A DNA stretch of 64,000 bases from Scatophagus argus (GCF_020382885.2 NC_058513.1:7076774-7140773), one strand, 5' to 3'. Positions 1-11,693 are shown, counted from the first letter of the stretch. Numbers and translations: made by a program. Notes: generated by a model from the letters alone, not told the origin.

Positions 1-35
1 ATGACACATCTGGATACAGGCAGTCGTTTAAGGGA

Positions 36-105
36 GGTGTGTGTGTGTGTGTGGTGTGTGTGTGTGACTGCGTGTGAGAGAGAGAGAGAGAGAGAGAGAG
101 ACGAC
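36..105. repeat. (GT)n then (GA)n microsatellite
   Basis: A GT run followed by a GA run, present once per unit with different lengths in each copy (about 11,655-11,740, 23,284-23,350 and 32,600-32,686). A second GT-then-GA run lies at about 9,894-9,970, 21,518-21,600 and 27,926-28,000. These runs account for many of the length differences between copies. Confidence 0.9.
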
Positions 106-555
106 GCTGAGACTCCGCGGTCCTTGCGCTCACCAGTGGAGAGGTAACTAGCAGAAGATTAATACTGAGCGGCGGGTATAGACACATTTCCATGCACAGA
201 ACTATTTTGGGGGTAAGTATAGATTCTTCATCTCCATTTATGTTGCGAAATTCTCTTTCTTTAAAGCATAGCCATCGCTGAATACATTTGCAAAAGTAAG
301 AGGGGGAGTCTGCAAGAAGATCACAGGTCTGGTGCGCATAAAAGACATTTTATCTCTCAGGGCGCAGCGACAGCGGTTTGCCACATTTTCTCAGTCACGT
401 TAACTCCTGCTTCATGTCTGCATGCCACACTTGTCTCGTGGATATGATTCGTCCTGCAGCAGAAGGAGTTCAGCTCTGACTGGAGGTGTTGCACTGAATT
501 TCGTGAACTGACATTTTTATTATTATTTGTTTTGCACACAAGTTGGGCCCCACAT

Positions 556-1230
556 GTTGTGGCCTACTGTGTGTATTTCTGTTTTATAATATGACCTTAT
601 TGTGTTGGGCTTGGGCTACATATTTTGTAGTCGTTTAATTGTGACGGCAGAAATTTGTTATTATATTTAAAAGGGAAGCTCTTAGCAGTTACTATTTATA
701 ATCATCATATATGAGGATAAAGGCTCCTGCACGCTGTGATTTACAGTAGCGCCATCATTTCTGTCCAAAGGTATCAGGTATTTTCATCAGATCATATTAA
801 TATACAGTAAAGTATAGGAGCTCATTCACATTAGTAACATAAGTGTCACTGCCTCACTTGGTCTGGTGTGACCAATAAATCTTTCGATGGCTAATGCGAG
901 ATAACATAAGTCACATGCTAGTATACTTTTATTACACTTTTTCTACTGGTCTTTGTGTTTCAGTATTGACCATCAAACAGTATATATGCATATATAGTAT
1001 GCATAAAAACATAAAAAAGTAGGTGAAGGTGTTTTACTCTCATATCCACAGCAGTTATAATGACGACTGAAGCTGCGTCTGTTCCTCTGCTAACGTACTG
1101 CCAAACTACGCACAAACGTCAGTAGTACTTTCATCATGGAGTGACATGATTATAAGATTATGCTAAGTATGAGCTCGTCACGGTCGGCACGGTGGTGCAG
1201 TGGTTAGCGCTGTCGCCTCATAGCAACAGG
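556..1230. repeat. Internal repeat blocks inside the unit
   Basis: Within each unit, a block of about 440 bp (556-1,010) recurs at 3,703-4,005 (shorter) and 10,021-10,468. A following block (about 1,022-1,230, starting near 'ggtgaaggtgttttactctc' and running into a SINE head) recurs at about 4,305-4,490 and 9,518-9,720. Counterparts lie near 12,198, 15,344 and 21,650 in copy B, near 23,812, 26,945 and 28,052 in copy C, and near 33,150 in D. Two more blocks are doubled: 4,141-4,245 with 8,717-8,812, and 8,528-8,715 with 11,351-11,520. The 11.6 kb unit is therefore itself built from older, more diverged duplications. Confidence 0.85.
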
Positions 1231-1250
1231 GTTGCGCGTTCGAATCTGGA
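1190..1250 (+). mobile_element. tRNA-like SINE head, fragment
   Basis: The 5' head of a teleost tRNA-derived SINE, recognised from the box-A-like GTGGTGCAGTGGTTAGC and box-B-like GTTCGAATC. It is cut off after the tRNA-like part. Counterparts lie near 12,830, 24,430 and 33,770. Two longer pieces of the same family sit in each unit: 4,464-4,620 (and about 16,103-16,262), and 9,676-9,860 (and about 21,300-21,485 and 27,710-27,895). These reach into the conserved body but lack the 3' tail. They are not tRNA genes: the flanking arms do not form a full cloverleaf and the body continues beyond the head. Confidence 0.75.
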
Positions 1251-1259
1251 CTTTAGCTT

Positions 1260-2680
1260 TTTCACTGTGAAGACTGTACTGGAATAAGAAATGCCTGCAG
1301 ACTGCATACTCAGTACTTTAAAATAGGGCTGAACAAGGGACTGAATTATTTTACAGCCCACATGCCAAGTGATTACTGTGAGAAATCAAAATCTGCTCTC
1401 AAACTCAAGCATCTAAATTTGTGTCCTCGCTTATTTATTCGGATTTTAAAGGGACACTTAAGGACTGTGACGTTACTAATAACTACAATCAACACTAGGT
1501 CACGGAGATGAGCTAGCTTGGAAACACACCCCACCAAATGTTACTTTAGCCCATGATCCAGCTGTGTGATTTGTCAGATTTCACAGTAAAACCCTGCATT
1601 AATGTTAATCTGAGATTGTTACTGTCCGTGAATGATCAGAGGGTGGCACACAAACACACACACACCCCTACACACACAGTCAGAGTCACAGACATGCTGT
1701 CAGGCTTATCTGTCAGATTGATCGACACATTGCAGTGCACACACAGCAGATGTGTGCTGTGTTTCGTGCTACAGCTGTCACATGATCACTCTGTATGTCA
1801 CACACAACCTTATGGAACAGTTAACAACTCCTTACATTTCTTTTATAGGAGTTTATCACTTAGCATCACTCTTGTTAGGGACCTCAAATGTATGGCTGGC
1901 CCCATTACAACAAGCAAATACAGATTAAAAAATATTTATATGTAGCATATTAACAGGATTATTCTCCTTGGTTTTCTTCAGCCGTTCATGTTTGTTCAGC
2001 TTTGTGTGATCTCTGGGGTTGTCACCCCTAAGTTCTTCCAGCACCACAGCTAAACCAAAACCCAAAGGGTGATGTTTGGGAGAGTGAACAGAGATCACAC
2101 AAACACTTTGCCATAATCTGTGGATTTTTGGAGGCGATATCTTTAATATGATATTTCTCTTAAGAAAACACTTTTTAAAAAGGACTATTAATTTCTTCAT
2201 ACCAGCACAGACCTGATATATGACTACTTTATCTCATATCATATTTTTAACATTGCTAGCAATGTGGCTCATAACAATATTGCTCTGTTGATCACTTTCC
2301 ATGAAATTTGCCATACTCATTCATGAATTAACATTATGTTTTAGAAATTTGCTGATTAACATATAGGGAACCCAAAGTGCTGCAGAACCTGAGCACAATC
2401 TCACAGAGATGCAAGTATCACCATAGAGTCTTAGTTTTATTTGATTATGTGTAGCCAGACCAGCATAATTTCATTTTAATTCCTCTTCACAATTTTTCTC
2501 CCAAGGTCAACAGATGAACCTTGACTTGTTGATTTGATCCCATCACTTTCAAAACACGCTGCGCTGATTTGAGTTTCAACACTGGTCTGTCCTGTTAATA
2601 GAGTGAAAAAAAAAAAAAAACATTGTTAGCTTAACGGTAGTTTAGTCTGCCTAATATGAGTGTATATGTGTGTGTGTTTT
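1260..2680. other. Unit stretch with no recognised gene
   Basis: AT-rich DNA with CA runs. Two open frames (1,553-1,945 plus and 1,925-2,200 minus) are repeated in every copy only because the DNA is repeated. Their translations are low-complexity and match no family I know. A short poly-A tract sits at 2,607-2,622. Confidence 0.6.
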
Positions 2681-2689
2681 CTGGCACCA

Positions 2690-3076
2690 TGCAGGTTCTG
2701 GTCCCTCATTCACACCCTCTGCTTCAGCATCCTCTATGATCTTGTTGTGGTTCCGAGTGATGGCAAATACCCAACTGTCTCCTAACTCTGTCAGGTCCGG
2801 GATGGAGTATTCAGGTACCACCTCTAAGCCCCTGGGGTCCCTGGCAGTCAGGCCGACCCGGAGGTGGCCACACCAGCCCAGCTCCTTATCCTCAATCTCT
2901 ATGAGAAATATCTCACCGGGCTTCAGAGGTTGTTTGCTGAAACACACTCCATTTGCAAAGCTCTCCACTCTGGTGGCCTGCGTTCCAGAGTGGTCCAGTC
3001 TGACGTTGGTACCATGGATGGGATGGAATTCCATGAACTGGTCAGGAAAGGGTTCCATTTTCACTTCTGTTTGCAC
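2690..3076 (-). pseudogene. NEURL2-like first exon (NHR domain part), copy A
   Basis: The ORF begins with ATG at 3,076 and reads into the N-terminal part of a neuralized homology repeat. The string ATRVESFANGVCFS, then ELGWCGHLRVGLTA and DSWVFAITRNHNK, match vertebrate NEURL2 (Ozz), the substrate-recognition subunit of a muscle cullin E3 ligase. About 125 residues are recognisable. Similarity then ends in low-complexity codons that are probably intron, and the splice donor is unclear. The second exon, with the rest of the NHR domain and the C-terminal SOCS-box region, was not found on the minus strand of the unit. In this copy it could still lie left of the window. The frame is intact, so it may be a live first exon or a recently copied fragment. 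Confidence 0.7.
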
Positions 3077-5541
3077 AAACTCAAGCTTTCACTTCTGGCT
3101 CAGGGAACAGAAATTACCAGCAAAAAGAAATTCCCTGCTGCCAAAATCACAACGAACAGATATACATTTTGTAATCCTTTTCAGGCAAACAGTCTTGGGT
3201 GACATGTGGTCATAGCAGAAACACAACAACTTGTGCAGACAAGATCTCTGCTCTGCCTATCTGTGGGCCACTCAGGGAAGCTTCTGGTAGAGGGCTATTT
3301 TTGAACAGCTGCATATGTCAACAGATGGCAAGGTATGTGTGTGCGTGTGTGTGTGTGTGTAGTGTGTGTGCACGCGTGTGTGCGTGGAGGGGGGTGGCCA
3401 ACATGCACATGCCTATAGTCACTCACATGCTCCAGACATACATATATATGTATGTATATATATGTAGTGTATAATAGCTGCGTAATTATCATAATACCAT
3501 ATCTCAGTGAGATATGTTAAACAGCAGGCATTTCATAGCTGCATTCTAAATATAGCAGTGCCATGCAAATACAGTCTGGATTTCATTCTTATGTAAAACA
3601 TCAATTAAAGTAATATATGAGATAAGAAGAAGGTCTGTGAAGATTATAATGTGATAATAGAATTATAAAAGAAGAATATGAAGGGGAATTATATTTAAAG
3701 CTCTTAGCAGTTACTATTTATAATCATCATATATTAGAATAAAGGCTCTTGCGCCATCATTTCTGTCCAAAGGTATCAGATATTTTCATCAGATCATGTT
3801 AATATACAGTAAAGTATAGGAGCTCATTCACATTAGTAACATAAGTGTCACTGCCTCACTTGGTCTGGTGTGACCAATAAATCTTTCGATGGCTAATGCG
3901 AGATAACATAAGTCACATGCTAGTATACTTTTATTACACTTTTTCTACTGGTCTTTGTGTTTCAGTATTGACCATCAAACAGTATATATGCATATATAGT
4001 ATGCAGTCAAAGGAAATTCTGTAAACCTGTAAAACTCTGACCGTTTGTCTTGTGAAGGAAAAGCCTGGAAAGAAGGAAGATGGAAATAAATAAAGGCGAG
4101 GTTGTTACATTCCATCACTGACTAATTACTGGAATTTTACAGTCTATGTAAATGTAGTCATTGTTAAGTTGTGGTTGTACTTCAGATAAGAGCTGACACG
4201 AGTTCTTTCAAAGTTTCCACTACTGATAGTTCAGTTCTGTCATAAACTCACCGCAGACACATCTCACCTCACGCTTCCTCCCTGCTGAGATTTAAGCAGC
4301 AGCTGAAGGTGTTTTACTCTCATATCCACAGCAGTTATAATGACGACTGAAGCTGCTTCTGTTCCTCTGCTAACGTACTGCCAAGCTACGCACAAGCGTC
4401 AGTAGTACTTTCATCATGGAGTGACAAGAATATAAACTTATGCTAACTATGACCTAATCGCGGGCGGCACGGTGGTGCAGTGGTTAGCACTGGCGCCTCA
4501 TAGCGACAGGGTTCCAGGATCGAACCCCGAGCCTTCTATGTGCAGTTTACATGTTCTCTCCGTGCCAGGACGGGGTTTCTCCCACAGGCCCAAAAACATG
4601 TACATTAGGTCATGTACAAACGTGTACATGAGCGGATTGCGTTACAAAAAAATCTCTTTTTATCAAGATATAAGGTACACCTGTATAAATACCTGGGGCA
4701 ATAAGCAGCTGCAGCTCTAGTGGTTATTGGGCTAATTGAGTAGTGTTAAAACTTCATTTAACACAATCTGCATAGTCTGAAATTTCTGCATATTTCGGCC
4801 CGTCTTAATTAACACTGTATAATTACTATGTGAGGCTTTCCCAGTGAGGATTTAGAACACTATTGTATATAACATTAACAACACATAAAATGTCAAAATT
4901 GCAGATCCGTATACTGTGCAGACATACAAACATATCCCCAACAGGTAATCATCCAAGAGCAACAGATTATAAAATGAGTAAACTGTACACACACTGGACA
5001 TTAATAATAAGGCCTATCTGTTCATTCAGGCAGTGATGGATGGGAGTTATTATCTCTCACCCCAAATGAAGCCTGCACACAACTCTTCCCCGTTCTTCAT
5101 AATGTCAGTTCTAGGGCTTCGAGTGTGTTTTATGTCAGTGCGCGTGCGTCGATACGTGTGCAGCCTGTTACAGACGCTCCCGATCTTTCTCACTGTTTTC
5201 TACTATTTTATTATTATTTCGCGACTCCTTTTACTTTCTTTTTACTCTGGACTACATTGTTTTCTACCTACCACACACCAGGAAAGTTGTGGCGATGCAA
5301 CTCCTCGCTGCCCGCATTGTTTACACTCGGGATCAGCTGATGGACCTGAAGCCGGCCACCTCTCCAGGGAAAACACCGAGAGTAATCCCTGTGGAATGCT
5401 GGATTAAAACTCACAGCGGATACAGGGGAAATAAAAAGTTACGGAGAAAGAGGGAAGCTTTGAAACAGCGGAGGCTTATGACTAGGAAGTTTAAGCCGTG
5501 TCTCCCCTCTATCGTCGTGGGAAATGTGAGGTCACTCGGGA

Positions 5542-6680
5542 ATGGACGAACTGACGGCATTGTCGCAGAGTCAGAGGGAATACCGGGAGTGCAGTTTGAT
5601 GTGCTTTACGGAGACATGGCTGCACCAGGACATACCTGATGACAATGTGACAGTAACGGGCTTCCATACGGTCCGTGCGGACAGAGACTGCGCTACCAGC
5701 GGTAAGCACAAAGGGGGGGGGGGGGGCTCGTTAACAACCGGTGGTGTAATCCAGCTCACATCACGGTGAAGGAGCGCATCTGCAGCCCGGATGTGGAACT
5801 GTGTGCCGTTGGACTACGTCCATATTACCTGCCCAGGGAGTTTTCACATGTTGTCATGGTGACTGTTTATGTCCCCCCTCTGCAAACCCCAGCAGGACAC
5901 GTGACACTATTCACTCTGCAATAGCCCGGATACAGACTCAGCACCCGAGTGCATTCATTGCAATCTCGGGTGATTTCAACCATACTAACCTGGACAAAAC
6001 ACTCCCCACTTTCACTCAGTTTGTGAACTGTCCTACCAGAGAGGGAAGAACAATAGATCTGCTGTATGCTAATGCAAGGGATTGTTGCAGCTCTTCCCCC
6101 CTCCCCCCACTAGGCAGGTCAGATCACAACCTGATCCACCTCTCCCCCTGCTATGTGCCTCTCGTAAAGCGTCTGCCCGCAACTTCAAGGACTATGAGGA
6201 GATGGACAGACGAGGCCAATGAGACACTCCAGGGCTGTTTTGAGGTGACAGACTGGCAGGCACTCTGTGAGCCCCACGGCCAGGACATTGATGGGCTCAC
6301 TGAGTGCATCACTGCCTACATAAACTTCTGTGTGGACACCATTGTCCCAACCACAACGGTAAAGTGTTACCCCAACAACAAGCCGTGGGTAACCAAGGAC
6401 ATCAAAGCCATCCTCAATGACAAGAAGAGGGCTTTCAGAGCAGGCAATAGGGAGGAGGTGAGAGCTATTCAGTGCACCCTGAGAATAAAAATCAGGGAGG
6501 CAAAGGAGAGGTACCGGAGGCAGCTGGAGTGGAAACTCCAGCAGAACAGCACGAGAGAGGTGTGGAGTGGCACGAGGACCATCACAGGTTACGGGCCAAA
6601 CAGCCGAGGAGTTGATGGCAGTGTGGAACGGGCGAATGAGCTGAATCAGTTTTTTAACAGATTCGACACAAGGACCCCAA
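5542..6680 (+). pseudogene. L2 endonuclease region, frameshifted, copy A
   Basis: The endonuclease domain is split between two frames. The first (5,542-5,769) carries the CFTETWL block. The second (open at 5,801-6,874) carries the catalytic-type SGDFN near residue 58 of that frame and GRSDHNL near residue 108, both hallmarks of LINE apurinic endonucleases. The break lies at or just after the G homopolymer. A conserved linker follows (KPWVTKDIKA, then a charged region) leading toward the RT domain. No functional product is expected. Confidence 0.8.
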
Positions 6681-6903
6681 TTCACGCTTCAAAGGACTCC
6701 TCAGCAGTACGGTTGCGGCAACCAGCCACTCCAGCCTCTCTCCCTCCACCCACATTTCATCTGGATGGCCTCGCTCACACCTCGTCCCCAGAAGCCTGGG
6801 ATGGACCACTCTCACCTGGGTACCACATGCACTCCTCCCCCACCCATCACCCCAACGATGACCTTCACAGCTGATCAGGTGAGAAGACAGCTGCAGAGAC
6901 TCC

Positions 6904-8253
6904 GTGCAGGCAAAGCTGCAGGCCCAGTGTTGTGTGAGCCCCAGGGTCCTGAAAGCCTGTGCCCCCCAGCTAAGCGGAGTACTCCATCATGTCTTCAACC
7001 TGAGTCTGAGTCTCCAGAGGGTCCCCGTGGTATGGAAGACGTCATGCCTCGTTCCTGTCCCGAAGAGGCCGCGTCCCAGCGACCCCAAGGACTACAGGCC
7101 TGTGGCCCTGACGTCACACATCATGAAGACCCTGGAAAGACTCGTCCTGGAACAGCTCAGGCCCATGGTCCAACCACTTCAGGACCCCCTTCAGTTCACC
7201 TACCAGCCCCGCCTTGGAGTGGACGATGCCATCATCTACCTGCTGAACAGAGTCTACACGCACCCGGACAAGCCGGCAAGCACTGTGAGAATCACGTTCT
7301 TCGATTTCTCGAGTGCGTTTGACACCATCAGGCCGGCTCTGCTGGCTGAGAAGCTGACAGCGATGCAGGTGGATGCCCCACTGGTGTCCTGGATCGCAGA
7401 CTATCTGACGGGCAGACCACAGTATGTACGCCTGAAGTGCTGCCTGTCAGATGAAGTGATCAGCAACACCGGGGCTCCACAGGGGACTGTCCTCTCTCCC
7501 TTCCTCTTCACAATCTACACCACAGACTTTATGCACTGCACAGAGTCCTGCCATCTTCAGAAATTTTCTGATGACTCCGCAGTGGTTGGGTGTATTACTG
7601 GGGGGGATGAGAGAGAGTACAGGACGGTAGTGGACAACTTTGTCACATGGAGCGGGAAAAACCACCTACAGCTCAATGTGACAAAGACCAAGGAACTGGT
7701 GGTGGACCTGAGGAGGACTAAGGCTCCAGTGACCCCTATCGACATAAAAGGGGACACTGTGGAGGTGGTGGAGGAGTACAAATACCTGGGGGTGTACTTA
7801 GACCACAAACTGGACTGGTGCAAGAACGTGGACATGGTCTACAGAAAGGGCCAGAGCCGCCTCTACTTTCTGAGGCGGCTGAGGTCCTTCAACATCTGCA
7901 GGACGATGCTGAGGATGTTCTACGAGTCGGTGGTGTCCAGTGCCATCACATATGCTGTTGCCTGCTGGGGCAGCTGCCTGAGGGTGAGGGACACCAACAG
8001 ACTCGATAGAATCATCAAGAAGGCCAGCCATGTTGCGGGAGAGGAACTGGACTCTCTGACAGTGGTGTCTGAGAGGAGGATGTTGTCCAAAATAAGGACT
8101 ATACTGGACTTTCCCTCTCACCCTTTCCACAATGTGCTGATCGGCTACAGGAGCTCATTCAGCAACAGGCTCATACTGCCACGATGTACCACAGAGCGAC
8201 ACAGGAAATCATTCCTGCCTGTCGCCATCAAACTGTTAAACTCAGCACTGTGA
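6904..8253 (+). CDS. L2 reverse transcriptase open frame, copy A
   Basis: An open frame of 449 codons covers the reverse transcriptase that would copy the element RNA at the nicked target. Visible motifs: FFDFSSAFD with a catalytic Asp (residues 132-140), TGAPQGTVLSP (189-199), FSDD in place of the usual F/YADD (221-224), and KYLGVYLD (293-300), followed by the C-terminal domain of L2/CR1 elements. The stop is at 8,251. The ATG at 6,904 is not a natural start: the domain continues upstream in another frame (GKAAGP near 6,910), so the gene is disabled by a frameshift. Confidence 0.75.
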   Translation: MQAKLQAQCCVSPRVLKACAPQLSGVLHHVFNLSLSLQRVPVVWKTSCLVPVPKRPRPSDPKDYRPVALTSHIMKTLERLVLEQLRPMVQPLQDPLQFTYQPRLGVDDAIIYLLNRVYTHPDKPASTVRITFFDFSSAFDTIRPALLAEKLTAMQVDAPLVSWIADYLTGRPQYVRLKCCLSDEVISNTGAPQGTVLSPFLFTIYTTDFMHCTESCHLQKFSDDSAVVGCITGGDEREYRTVVDNFVTWSGKNHLQLNVTKTKELVVDLRRTKAPVTPIDIKGDTVEVVEEYKYLGVYLDHKLDWCKNVDMVYRKGQSRLYFLRRLRSFNICRTMLRMFYESVVSSAITYAVACWGSCLRVRDTNRLDRIIKKASHVAGEELDSLTVVSERRMLSKIRTILDFPSHPFHNVLIGYRSSFSNRLILPRCTTERHRKSFLPVAIKLLNSAL

Positions 8254-8525
8254 CGGACACACTCACTGATATATACAATGTACATATTGGCTTTTTTTTA
8301 CACATGTACATACCTGTATTTTAAATTTTCTTAACAAATTTGAATACAGTTTTTGTAAATACCTGTACTTGAGATTTTAGATTTAGATTTTATCTTTATT
8401 GTTTATCCTATTTTTTATACTCTGCACTTTTCTCCCTTCTTGGTCGGGAATACTGCATGTGCAATGTCTGTAAAAACAAGAATTTACTTCCAGGGATAAA
8501 TAAAGGAATTCTGATTCTGATTCTG

Positions 8526-8720
8526 ATGTAGGCCAAGATGGAGGGAGGGAGGGTAAATTCTTGCATCTTTCTTTCTTTCTTGTGACAGAATATATTTAGA
8601 TAGCTAATTTGAAAAATATCCTGCATGTCATAATAATGTTTTTACTTATTTATCTATTTGGACATTAATGAAGACAGTGTGAAAGTGCCAAGTGCCAAAG
8701 ACCAATTAGTAACAAGTCTA
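8526..8720. repeat. Post-L2 unit block
   Basis: The unique part of the unit just after the full-length L2 (TAGGCCAAGATGG onward). It is repeated after the 3' L2 fragment at about 11,351-11,520 and in every other copy, and contains no gene. Confidence 0.6.
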
Positions 8721-8812
8721 TGTAAATGTAGTCATTGTTAAGTTGTGGTTGTACTTCAGAGCTGACACGAGTTCTTTCAAAGTTTCCACTACTGATAGTT
8801 CAGTTCTGTCAT

Positions 8813-8825
8813 CTCTTGTGTCTCT

Positions 8826-8857
<32 letters not shown>

Positions 8858-9458
8858 GTATCTTTCCGCAGGTATCTCTCCATCCAGATCTTCAAGTTGA
8901 ACTGTAGCCGGCTCTATGACCAACCCAATGTGTATTGTTGACATCTGCCTGTCATTCCTCTATGTACCGACTATGGGCGGGGTGGTTCTCCCTACGGGCC
9001 GAAATCGAACTGATAGGATAGTGATTCTCAACATCACATAAAAAAAGAATACATGAATGTTACAGCAGTTCATTATAATTTTCAATACTATAAATTTCCT
9101 ATAAATTGTGAAATGTTAAAATCATATTGAGGTGGTAGCAAAAAGTGAAACTAAACAGTTGAGATTTTGTTTTGCTTATCTTTTTAGTAATGTCATTTCT
9201 CATGTTGCAAATTGCTTTCCTGCCTGTACAACATCCATTGCACGTCTGCCCGTCCTGGGTGAGGGATCCCTCCTCTGTTGCTCACCCTGAGGTTTCTTCC
9301 ATTTTTTCCTGTTAAAGGTTTTTCTGGGAGTTTTTCCTTAGTCGATGTGAGGGTCGAAGGGCAGAGGATGTTGCTGATGTTATGTTAAGCCCTTTGAGAC
9401 AAACTGCTTGTAAAAATGGGCTATACAAATAAAGTTGACTTGACTTGAGTTGACTCAT
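8813..9458 (+). mobile_element. Short insertion with a LINE-like 3' tail
   Basis: About 645 bp separate two halves of a sequence that is continuous elsewhere (compare 4,232-4,260). CAT lies at both ends. The 3' part, from about 9,226, resembles a common teleost non-LTR 3' UTR: a bulk motif around CTGGGTGAGGGATCCCTCC, then AATAAAG and an imperfect TTGACT tail. The 5' part contains a CT microsatellite and no recognisable coding. Copy B carries it at 20,443-21,083. The family is uncertain (L2/Rex1 type is my guess). Confidence 0.6.
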
Positions 9459-10623
9459 AAACTCACCGCAGACACATCTCACCTCACGCTTCCTCCCTGC
9501 TGAGATTTAAGCAGCAGCTGAAGGTGTTTTACTCTCATATCCACAGCAGTTATAATGACGACTGAAGCTGCTTCTGTTCCTCTGCTAACGTACTGCCAAG
9601 CTACGCACAAGCGTCAGTAGTACTTTCATCATGCAGTGACATGAATATAAGACTATGCTAAGTATGAGCTCGTCACGGTGGGCACGGCGCAGTGGTTAGC
9701 ACTGTCGCCTCATAGCAACAGGATTCCGCGTTCGAATCCCCGGCAGGTTTGCTATGTTGGGTTTGGGGTTTGCATTGTTCTCCCCAGTGCCTGAGTGGGT
9801 TTCCTCCGGATAATCCGGGGCTTTCTCCCACAATACCGATAACATGCACAGAAGATGGAAAACATGAAAAAAGTAGTAGAGTGTTGTCTGTCGTGTGTGT
9901 GTGTGTGTGTGTGTGTGTGGGGGGTGTGTGTGTGTGTGTGAATGTTTTGTGTGAGAGAGAGGGAGAGAGATACGACGCTGAGACTCCGCGGTCCTTGCGC
10001 TCACCAGTGGAGAGGTAACTACTGTGTGTATTTCTGTTTTATAATATGACCTTATTGTGTTGGGCTTGGGCTACATATTTTGTAGTCATTTAGTTGTGAC
10101 GGCAGAAATTTGTTATTATATTTAAAAGGGAAGCTCTTAGCAGTTACTATTTATAATCATCATATATGAGGATAAAGGCTCCTGCACGCTGTGATTTACA
10201 GTAGCGCCATCATTTCTGTCCAAAGGTATCAGGTATTTTCATCAGATCATATTAATATACAGTAAAGTATAGGAGCTCATTCACATTAGTAACATAAGTG
10301 TCACTGCCTCACTTGGTCTGGTGTGACCAATAAATCTTTCGATGGCTAATGCGAGATAACATAAGTCACATGCTAGTATACTTTTATTACACTTTTTCTA
10401 CTGGTCTTTGTGTTTCAGTATTGACCATCAAACAGTATATATGCATATATAGTATGCATAAAAACATCAAAAAGTCTCTTTTTATCAAGATATAAGGTAC
10501 ACCTGTCAATAAGCAGCTGCAGCTCTAGTGGTCATTGGGCTAATTGAGTAGTGTTAAAACTTCATTTAACACAATCTGCATAGTCTGAAATTTCTGCATA
10601 TTTCGGCCCGTCTTAATTAACAC

Positions 10624-11333
10624 GGGTGGACAGCATTAAGTTCCTGGGCATCCACATCTCCTCTGACCTCTCCTGGTCAGTGAACACCTCACACCTGGTG
10701 AAAAAGGCCCAACAGCGGCTTTTCTTTCTCAGGAAGTTGAAACGGACTGGACTGTCTACTCAGCTGCTCGTGAACTTTTGCAGAGCCACAATAGAAAGTA
10801 TCCTGTGTCTCAGTGTGACTGTGTGGTATGGCAGTTGCACAGCGCAGGACAGGAAAGATTTAGCCCGGGTAGTGAGGACAGCACAGGGGATTGTGGGCTG
10901 CAGTCTACCAGATCTGGACTCAGTTTACACTGCCCGAGTCCAGAAGAAGGCAAGACGCATTGCCACAGACCCCACCCACCCGGGCAACAAACTGTTTGTA
11001 CCGCTTCCATCAGGAAAGCGGTACAGGAACATTAAAACCAGCACCAACAGACTCAGGGACAGCTTCTTCCCCAGAGCTGTTAAAGCAATAACCCCCCTAC
11101 AGTGAAACACTCATACACATAGTCTGGCACTAAGTGCACTTTGTTTTTTATCTTCCTCACTCTGTATTTTGTACTTTGCATTTTATATTTTTGTATTTTT
11201 TTTTTCTAAGGTGTGCAATTTAAATTTTTTCTATTTATAAGTGTGTTTTGAAGCTGAGAATCTGCACAAAATTTCGTTATGCTTGCATAATGACAATAAA
11301 GACTCTTGAATCTTGAATCCTGAATCTTGAATC
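10624..11333 (+). mobile_element. 5'-truncated L2 LINE, copy A
   Basis: The 3' end of a second L2 subfamily. An open frame at 10,626-11,105 (159 codons) encodes the last part of the RT protein (DSIKFLGIHISSDLSW through NRLRDSFFPRAVKAI). A 3' UTR with AATAAA and a (TTGAATC)n tail follows. Its 5' end abuts TTAACAC and its 3' end abuts TTCGAGTG. In copy D those flanks are 302 bp apart, so the insertion replaced that sequence. About 60 bp of the 3' UTR present in the copy C element is missing here. Confidence 0.85.
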
Positions 11334-11693
11334 TTCGAGTGTGTTTTATGTAGGCCAAGATGGAGGGTAAATTCTTGCATCTTTCTTTCTTTCTTGTGAC
11401 AGAATATATTTAGATAGCTAATTTGAAAAATATCCTGCATGTCATAATAATATTTTTACTTATTTATCTATCTGGACATTAATGAAGACAGTGTGAAAAA
11501 GCGCCAAAGACCAATTAGTAATCTGTTGGGGCTGCAGGACTCTTAATCTGGATTATCATGCAGCGCGCGGCCATGCTTTTCATAATCAGTTTGGTGAGCT
11601 GTGATTCCCGGCAGCGCATGACACATCTGGATACAGGCAGTCGTTTAAGGGGAGGTGTGTGTGTGTGTGTGTGTGTGTGTGACTGCGTGTGTG

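Larger units (their letters stand above)
5135..8525 (+). mobile_element. L2-clade LINE, near full length, copy A
   Basis: A non-LTR retrotransposon with an apurinic-type endonuclease and a reverse transcriptase, ending in AATAAA and an (ATTCTG)n tail typical of L2. The boundaries come from the empty site in copy D at 32,119-32,130: 'gtgttttatg' is followed directly by 'taggcca' there but is split here. A 3 bp ATG flanks both ends, too short to be a certain target-site duplication. The coding region is broken. The frame shifts across a G homopolymer (about 5,712-5,726), an extra base near 6,801 disturbs the linker, and the frame shifts again near 6,930 before the RT domain. The element is dead but recent, since it sits inside the duplicated unit. 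Confidence 0.9.
1..11617. repeat. Tandem segmental duplication, copy A
   Basis: The first 11.6 kb recur almost unchanged from 11,618. Spot comparison shows only scattered single-base changes and microsatellite length differences; I did not compute an identity. The phase is arbitrary: the window opens at the point matching 11,618, so the array probably continues to the left. Contents in order: GT/GA microsatellite, a 440 bp block repeated later in the unit, a SINE head, about 1.4 kb of plain AT-rich DNA, a NEURL2-like exon on the minus strand, a second block copy, a second SINE head, a full-length L2, a short LINE-tailed insertion, a third SINE head, a third block copy, and a 5'-truncated L2. 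Confidence 0.95.

Noticed and set aside
1190-1250. Possible tRNA gene
   Set aside because: The A- and B-box motifs belong to a SINE head. The full SINE with body and tail is seen at 52,598, and no complete cloverleaf was apparent.
1553-1945. 130-codon open frame repeated in all units
   Set aside because: Conserved only because the DNA is duplicated. The translation is CA-repeat derived with no known domain, and the fourth copy has lost the start codon.
2670-3215. 181-codon plus-strand frame over the NEURL2-like exon
   Set aside because: It is antisense to a recognisable NHR coding sequence, so it is a shadow frame.
5712-5726. G homopolymer in L2 as a programmed frameshift site
   Set aside because: Other frameshifts break the same element, so simple decay or a sequencing slip is more likely.
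8813-8941. Possible captured exon ending RLYDQPNVYC
   Set aside because: A CT run and a CAG precede it like a splice acceptor, but the open part is about 20 codons with no family match.
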